Shown here piece after piece: positions 57,986 through 64,000 of a stretch of DNA of 64,000 nucleotides. Source of the stretch: Chondrosia reniformis (taxonomy: Eukaryota > Porifera > Demospongiae > Chondrillida > Chondrillidae); the NCBI GenBank assembly GCA_947172415.1, contig OX359190.1, positions 3,038,001 through 3,102,000 on the forward strand, given 5' to 3'. Below the pieces are notes generated by a model. It saw nothing but the letters and a program-made list of their open reading frames with translations, was not told the origin of the DNA and searched no databases. The number at the start of each line of letters is the position of its first letter. Within the stretch, counting starts at the first letter, position 1. The position numbers were made by a program, and so were the translations under genes.

Positions 57986-59870
57986 ATGGCTTCCTTTACC
58001 CCATCATCGAAGAGAAAAAAGATGCAGTTTCCTGGTCAAACGTACCTATCAAAGGAGGCAGCTACCAAGTTTTCTAAAACAGCTAATGATATTCCCTTTC
58101 CTTGGAAGGAGGTGATGCCAGTGGAAATCTATAATTGGCTAGAAACACTAGCCAAGGCACACAATACAAAGGAGGAATTTATATTTATTGGGATGTTAGC
58201 TGCCACAGCAGCTATAATGGGCCCATTAGCTCATGTCAAGGTCAGAGAAACTTACCAGGAACCAATGAGCCTATTCCTCATTTGTATTGCTGATCCTGGC
58301 TCTGGAAAGTCCCAAGGATTTAGCCTGTCTGTTCGGCAGCCACTCTGCAACCTGGTGCTGGAAGAGAAGCGAGAAATGATAGTAGATGACTACACCAGAC
58401 AAGGCTTATTTAAGCACTTAGCTAACCGCAATGGCCATGCTCTAGTTGCACAGGAGGAAATGACAGCCTTCTTTGATCTACTACAGAGGAGGCAGATGGA
58501 AGGACAAGGAGAACGTCAATTGTATTGCCGCTTCTATGATGGAGGAGACTGGATTAAGAGTACAGGTGAGTATATTTGCTACTAGAGGAAAATAATAAGT
58601 ATACTTTTCTAAGACTTGCAAACATGTATATTCACAGGCTCACAGAAAGCAGTTGCAAATAGAGAAAGGGTGCCAAATTCTTGCGTTTGTATGTGTGGAT
58701 TCCTACAGCCAGCTCCTTTTGTACAAAAGATTTATCCAACACTGTACAGTTGTCATGATGGCTTTGTGGATCGTCTCTTGCTCTGTACACCGAAACCTCA
58801 TTTACTGCAAGAAGCAGAGGTTGAAGAATGGGCTGCAAAGCTGCAGACTTCAGTCCTAAAGACCTTGGGGCCAGTCTATGAAATCATAGAGAGATGGCAC
58901 TTCAGTGAGCAGCTGTATGAATTGAGCAAGGAGGCCAGAGCTGTATACATTGAATTTGCCGATGAACTCACCAAAGCCATGAATAGCAAGTGGGATGACA
59001 CTGAAGGGCCTTCCTCACAAATCGGAAACGTATCAAAAGATAGACGGGTAATGATTAGGTAAGTATATAGACAGTTTAGAAAGAATGCATTTTTATAGTA
59101 TGTAATATACTCACCTCAATTCAATCCAATTCTAGATTGTCAGGCATACTGCATGTCTTATACCTGGCATTGGATGCAGCATTGAATTCTAGATTGTCGG
59201 ATGACACCTCCGGTCACAGCAACATAATATCAGAAGAAACAGCTCAAATGGCCCTGAGTTTGACTAATTATTTTCAAGCACAAAGAGCAGTTTATGAGCA
59301 AGTGAGTTGTGATTAGTCAATATTATAAACTTGCATTTTTAAACTGCATTACACACATACATCCATGTTTATACTCTTCTATGTATTCTATCTGTATAGG
59401 CTATGGTACAGTGTATTGACAAAGATGAAACAGACCCACAGCCTGCAAAGCGTGAATTGACAATCGAAAAAGTCATTACACACATTCTAACTCGACCAGG
59501 GCCGCTTACAACTCCTCGGGACTGTTATAAAACAGTTACCTTTTCTGAAAGGACCTTTGCCTCACAAAAGGTCAAGGGTCTTTTCAGTCAACTACAAACT
59601 GAGGGCCTGGGACATTTCCACCAGCAGGGAAAAGAAATATGTTATTTCAAACCTTTACCTACAGAAGTAAACAAAAGAAAAATTACAGAGAAGCTGGCAA
59701 GTCCAAATATATCCCATGAAGAAGCATGGGACAAGTATGTGTCTACTTACTTAAAGATTGATGAGGCACAGATCACCCAGTCTCAAATGACAAGGTTTTT
59801 ACGCTGTGCTCCTAAAAAAGATGAGCTGAAAAACTATTTTCCTCAACATTCCGCTTTGTTTGAGGATTAG
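57986..59870 (+). CDS. DUF3987-like P-loop protein of the transposon, 545 residues
   Basis: Four exons in one open frame: 57986-58565, 58638-59058, 59136-59301 and 59400-59870 (TAG stop), all GT-AG. A Walker A motif, A-D-P-G-S-G-K-S, lies at residues 102-109 after a hydrophobic strand. A Walker-B-like L-V-A-Q-E-E-M lies near 153-159 and a conserved-looking C-H-D-G-F-V-D-R-L-L-L after it. The order (N-terminal helical region, A-P-G-S-G-K-S-like P loop, acidic D/E-E, G-F-x-x-R-x-L) matches my recollection of DUF3987 proteins, usually found in phages, plasmids and Bacteroidetes and often tied to primase/helicase functions. The C-terminal region (about 400-480) looks winged-helix-like. Role in transposition is inferred from linkage. 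Confidence 0.75.
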
Positions 59871-60027
59871 CTACTCTCCTGCACATCTACAAGACTGTGC
59901 TGCTACAAGCTGAACATATAGAACTTATAACCAATTATTTTAATTAATTTTATTATTGTAACCATTTTAATTATTGTATCATTTTAATTAAAAAAGATGG
60001 CCATTTCATAATAACTTGCTGGGAGAC

Positions 60028-60912
60028 GTATTGTATCATTTTAATTAAAAAAGATGGCCATTTTATGATAACTTGCTGGGAGACGGCACATGCATGTACA
60101 TGTACAGAGTACTGATTATGTAATTATACCGTAATGATATACAATATGTATATATCTGCATCTACTTACGCTAATATCACTGCTTTCTGGTATAGCATTG
60201 TCCTACTGGTCTGCTGTCCTGCTGTCCTGCTGTTCTACTGGTCTGCTGTCCTACTGTCCTACTGGTCTGCTGTCCTGCTGTCCTACTGGTCTGCTGTCCT
60301 GCTGTCCTACTGGTCTGCTGTCCTACTGGTCTGCTGCCCTGCTGTCCTGCTGTCCTACTGGTCTGCTGTCCTGCTGTCCTGCTGTCCTGCTGTCCTACTG
60401 GTCTGCTGTCCTGCTGTCCTACTGGTCTGCTGTCCTACTGGTCTGCTGTCCTGCTGTCCTGCTGTCCTACTGTCCTGCTGTCCTACTGGTCTGCTGTCCT
60501 GCTGTCCTGCTGTCCTGCTGTCCTGCTGTCCTACTGGTCTGCTGTCCTACTGGTCTGCTGTCCTGCTGTCCTGCTGTCCTACTGGTCTGCTGTCCTGCTG
60601 TCCTGCTGTCCTACTGGTCTGCTGTCCTACTGTCCTACTGGTCTGCTGTCCTGCTGTCCTGCTGTCCTACTGGTCTGCTGTCCTACTGTCCTACTGTCCT
60701 ACTGTCCTACTGTCCTGCTGTCCTACTGGTCTGCTGCCCTGCTGTCCTGCTGTCCTGCTGATCTGCTCCATGCTGTCATATATACTATATAATATACTAT
60801 ATAATATAATATTATATAGTACATATACTATATTATATTATATTATATAGTATATATGTTTTATAGTATATTGCGTAATCATTTCAGTACTCTGTACATG
60901 TGCCATCTGCCG
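60028..60912 (-). repeat. Right terminal inverted repeat of the transposon (about 885 bp)
   Basis: Inverse of the left repeat with a longer minisatellite (about 60200-60760). A 55-bp piece containing AGATGGCCATTT and TAACTTGCTGGGAGAC is duplicated just inside (59974-60086). The long Leu/Ser/Cys-rich open frames here are products of the repeat, not genes. Confidence 0.88.
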
Positions 60913-63434
60913 AATTTTCTACCTCTGTCAATTAGAGAAGTCAGTGATGATACTTTTAGATTTGTTTTAAAGTAACACTACTTGACCATGGTTGACTAAT
61001 TGAATTTTTTGTGTCTTCAATTTATAAATTATAATAATTTAGAACCTGTGTCCTTGTTTTTGTTTTTGCTTTATGTATTTCATGTCAGGTCCCCCATTTA
61101 TACCAGCCTTGGGCTGAAGGGGTAACCTTAGTAATAACAATAACAATGTCTCCAAATGATGTCACTAACAAAGAGATCAAGAAAAGTGGACAACCCAGAG
61201 CTCTTAAATAAAATACAGTTCCTAAAACCCTTGATGCATTCTCTAGTAATAATCTGATCACTGCAGGTGATGTATTATGGTGAAGTGAGGATATTCTATT
61301 GACTTTTTTAATGTCACATAACTGCTTCACTTCACTAAGCCATCATACTCACATACACTATATAGACTCAACCTCCCCTGTCCCATACACTCTTAATATG
61401 TATATACATCATTATTAATACCAATTGTCTACATGCATACACATATCTTTCTATACTCATATTAACTATATTGTGAATTAGAATCTGGATTAACTCTTCT
61501 AGCTATATACATATATATAAGAATCAGATCAGATCTTGAAATCCCCTAGGGGACTATTGTATTGTATATACCTCTTGTGGAGGTCACTTTGGTTGAGGAC
61601 AATACGTAATGAGAATTGCATGGCGCAAAGGTTTGAGTTAGATTTGTACCCAGTATATATTAAAGTTATGGAATGTTATTAATATGTCCTGCCACCAGTC
61701 ACTTTACAGTGGTCACATTAGAGAGGTGATCACTTTAGAGAGGTGGTCACACTAGAGAGGTGGTCACATTAGAGAGGTGGTCATAGTAGAGAGGTGGTCA
61801 CACTAGAGAGGTGGTCACACTAGAGAGGTGGTCACATTAGAGAGGTGGTCACATTAGAGAGGTGGTCACATTAGAGAGGTGGTCACATTAGAGAGGTGGT
61901 CACACTAGAGAGGTGGTCACATTAGAGAGGTGGTCACACTAGAGAGGTGGTCACATTAGAGAGGTGGTCACATTAGAGAGGTGGTCACACTAGAGAAGTG
62001 GTCACATTAGAGAGGTGGTCATAGTAGAGAGGTGATCGCATTAGAAAGGTGGTCACACTAGAGAGGTGGTCACATTAGAAAGGTGGTCACATTTGAGTGG
62101 TTATAACATTAAAGAGTTAAAGATTCACATGCATGATCATAGTTACTAAGTGAAGTGTAAGATATTAAAGAACAAGGTAATTTCAAACCCTTCATGTAGA
62201 CTACACACTTATTTAAATAAGTGAAGAAAATGTATTTTAATGTAGTGACATTTCTGTTAGGTACTGAGGGAGGAGATGTTGTTTGAATAACAACAGTGCA
62301 AAGATACATTCACCTCACAACAGACAATAAAGTATAAAAGAATGGAATGTGAGTGATTACACAATAACAAATGGAAGATTGCACATTTAAATGAATTTCT
62401 TCTTCATGAATCGAATGTTTGAGGCTAATGGATATAGTGATACAACAAAATCTAGTTATTCTGCATTCCAGGAATGGCAAATTTAGGTAAATAAATCTTT
62501 AGGTTTTAAAGAGATTTTCTTTACTTTTAACAAAGCCCTTTATGGAGATCATGCATACTTACAACATTATAGATCTTAACTGCGTTATATGTAGTTTGCA
62601 GTAGATAGTTTGTAGTTATAATTAAATCCTATAATTGTCCATGGTTGCATAGTATGTTCCAATGACACTGCGGAGACATTATGTACTCTAAAATAAATGA
62701 GCATTCCAATCACTTCCTGTTAAATACATATCAACTTAGGTAGGCTCTCCAATGAATGTACCATTGTTATATACACACATTTAACTACACTCTTTTCTAT
62801 TAGACACTAGCAAGTTTGGTGTATTCACTTCTTGTGAAAGTCATTTTGACTGATGACAATATTCTACTGATTTATAACTAGTGAGACATGACTGAAGGAT
62901 TCCAATTGACACACCCTCAGCCCCAGTCAGGAGATCACTTGACTGGGGTACAGAGAGAACATTTAAATGTTGTGAGTGGACTCAGCTTCACACCTCTTTC
63001 CAGATGGACACACCCCTAGCTTCCAAAAAGGACACACACCTACGGGCCTTTCTCCAAGGAAATCTAAGTAGTTAACCAATATTGAGAAGAGAGTAATTTG
63101 ATTGAGAGCTCAATTAAGATTATGAGACTGTTTGAACTTCATCATCTGTAGTAGCAGATCTATACATACGTCTATGCAAACTATCTATAAATGAACAGCC
63201 TCATGATAGTGATACCGGTAATATACCACCTTAACCCTAATGTCTGTTATGACGGAATGAAGAACACAGTAATATATTATCATTTTATATGCGTATGATA
63301 TGTATGGTATCTAGTGATCATGGGTCACCAGTACCAACATATTATCGGTTTATTTCAGGTCCTGCATGTGCTTCTGTGGAAGATCAGCATGTATATCTTT
63401 TTTGACCATTATTGGATCATGGAAGTCAATGTAT
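60913..63434. repeat. Spacer repeat unit i, near-identical to 5660-7560
   Basis: Continues the segment interrupted by the transposon and matches the spacer right of gene 1 almost base for base to about 62720 (one 11-bp difference near 61100). It then switches to the version found at 7815-7975, followed by the CACACCCTCAGCCCC (62915) and GTCTGTTATGACGG (63240) blocks. No gene seen. Confidence 0.75.
61711..62094. repeat. 17-bp minisatellite array 8 (about 22 units)
   Basis: Order of CACATTAGA, CACACTAGA and CATAGTAGA variants largely parallels array 1 (6455-6828), confirming common descent of the two segments. Confidence 0.92.
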
Positions 63435-64000
63435 CAGAGAGTACGGTAGTACTCTCTAAGTAGGGATGGCCCGAAAAAAAAATGGATGCCGTATTCAATG
63501 TATTACGGGTTAACACCTTATAAGTAGGCAGCGAATGCGTTTTTACCTCTTTTAAACTCATAATGTGTCTTTTTTGTACGATTTCAATTGAGGGAAGCTG
63601 TTTTCAAGAGCGCATAAAGGCTCCAAGTTTGTAAAACGGTTTCAGGCATACTTCCGGTTTTCCTCATTTTCTTCTTATTCTTCTTCTTCTTATTCTTCTT
63701 CCTTTTATTTCACGCTAGTGCATAAACGCGCTTGTAGATAAATACATTTTAGGGGCATATCGTCTAAAAGTTTTAGCAAAATAGGCACCTTTCTGTCTTC
63801 AAACGATTTGTGCAAAGACGGTTTTCTGTGGCGCGTGAGCAAATTGGAACCTTTTTGTCGCCATTTTCTAATTAGAAGTTCTTGGTCATCTCCTGATTGC
63901 CTTCGACTACGACGTTATATTTCGAGTTTTCGCCAAAAAAATTACAAAACTAATTTTAATAAGTATATAACATTACAAAAAAAGAAGGAATACAAGTAAA
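63435..64000. other. Foreign segment breaking into the spacer repeat, continues past the window
   Basis: The spacer sequence, continuous in its paralogs (GGAAGTCAATGTATATGTATTAGC at 42124), stops at 63434. A sequence richer in CG begins with the palindrome AGAGAGTAC-GGTA-GTACTCTCT (63436-63457). It includes a TTCTTATTCTTCTTC tract (63670-63705). No reading frame is recognised. It may be the start of a mobile element. Confidence 0.45.

Larger units (their letters stand above)
52548..60912. mobile_element. Complete 8.37-kb DNA transposon, superfamily not recognised
   Basis: Bounded by inverted ends CGGTAGATGGCACATG (left) and CATGTGCCATCTGCCG (right) and by a 6-bp AATTTT direct repeat (52542-52547, 60913-60918). 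The empty site, TTGGAATTTTCTATCTCTG, is preserved at about 5656-5674. It carries two divergent spliced genes with intact frames: a zinc-ribbon/DDE transposase-OTU-CXC fusion (minus strand) and a DUF3987-like P-loop protein (plus strand). The matching ends, intact genes and empty paralogous site suggest recent mobility. Six-bp duplications are described for IS3EU and Dada elements, and the transposase style recalls KDZ-type elements, but I cannot place it. Confidence 0.9.

Noticed and set aside
60134-60850. 238-codon open frame in the right terminal repeat
   Set aside because: Same minisatellite read from the other strand; no codon bias and no conserved start.
52548-60912. Polinton/Maverick interpretation of the large transposon
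   Set aside because: No polymerase B, integrase or capsid-like genes; the ends and the 6-bp duplication also do not suit.

Overview
This window looks like AT-rich animal nuclear DNA, most plausibly from a demosponge of the Amphimedon kind. The reasons are Death domains (an animal hallmark), many short mostly phase-0 introns with GT-AG borders, a Penelope-type retroelement with a GIY-YIG endonuclease, and abundant minisatellites. The species is inference; the sequence alone does not name it.

The backbone is a tandem family of four paralogous genes, all on the minus strand. Each begins with a 15-nt first coding exon and one large exon encoding a Kelch beta-propeller. A run of small coiled-coil exons follows, and a C-terminal Death domain is spliced on through a phase-1/phase-2 exon pair. 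Gene 1 (1-5018) runs off the left edge. Gene 2 (14891-19651) is whole, with 723 codons in 12 exons. Gene 3 (30280-40915) is whole, with 807 codons in 10 exons. Gene 4 (46446-51937) is collinear but carries a 1-nt frameshift just before the Death domain. A Death-domain exon relic at 8340-8412 marks a lost copy. Two coding minisatellites (a 10-residue and an 18-residue repeat) and duplicated coiled-coil exons make the stalk length differ strongly between paralogs. Genes 1, 2 and 4 share a conserved 0.5-kb upstream region with ETS-like ACTTCCGG sites.

Between the genes lie repeated composite units, about 3-4 kb when complete. They are built from the same ordered blocks, with 17-bp (GTCACATTAGAGAGGTG-type) arrays, 18-bp arrays and several conserved dyads. 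A tRNA-like insertion, hairpin MITEs, an hAT-like non-autonomous element and a degenerate Penelope-like element sit in introns or spacers.

The most unusual object is an apparently whole 8.37-kb DNA transposon at 52548-60912, inserted just upstream of gene 4. It has about 0.85-kb terminal inverted repeats filled with a GGACAGCAG-type minisatellite and a 6-bp AATTTT target duplication. Its empty target site survives in the paralogous flank of gene 1 (5660-5665). It carries two divergent, intact, intron-containing genes. One encodes a 1038-residue zinc-ribbon/DDE transposase fused to an OTU cysteine protease and a CXC cysteine cluster. The other encodes a 545-residue P-loop protein resembling DUF3987 primase/helicase-type proteins of phages and bacteria. 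I do not recognise this combination as a named superfamily; it is the best candidate here for an undescribed system.
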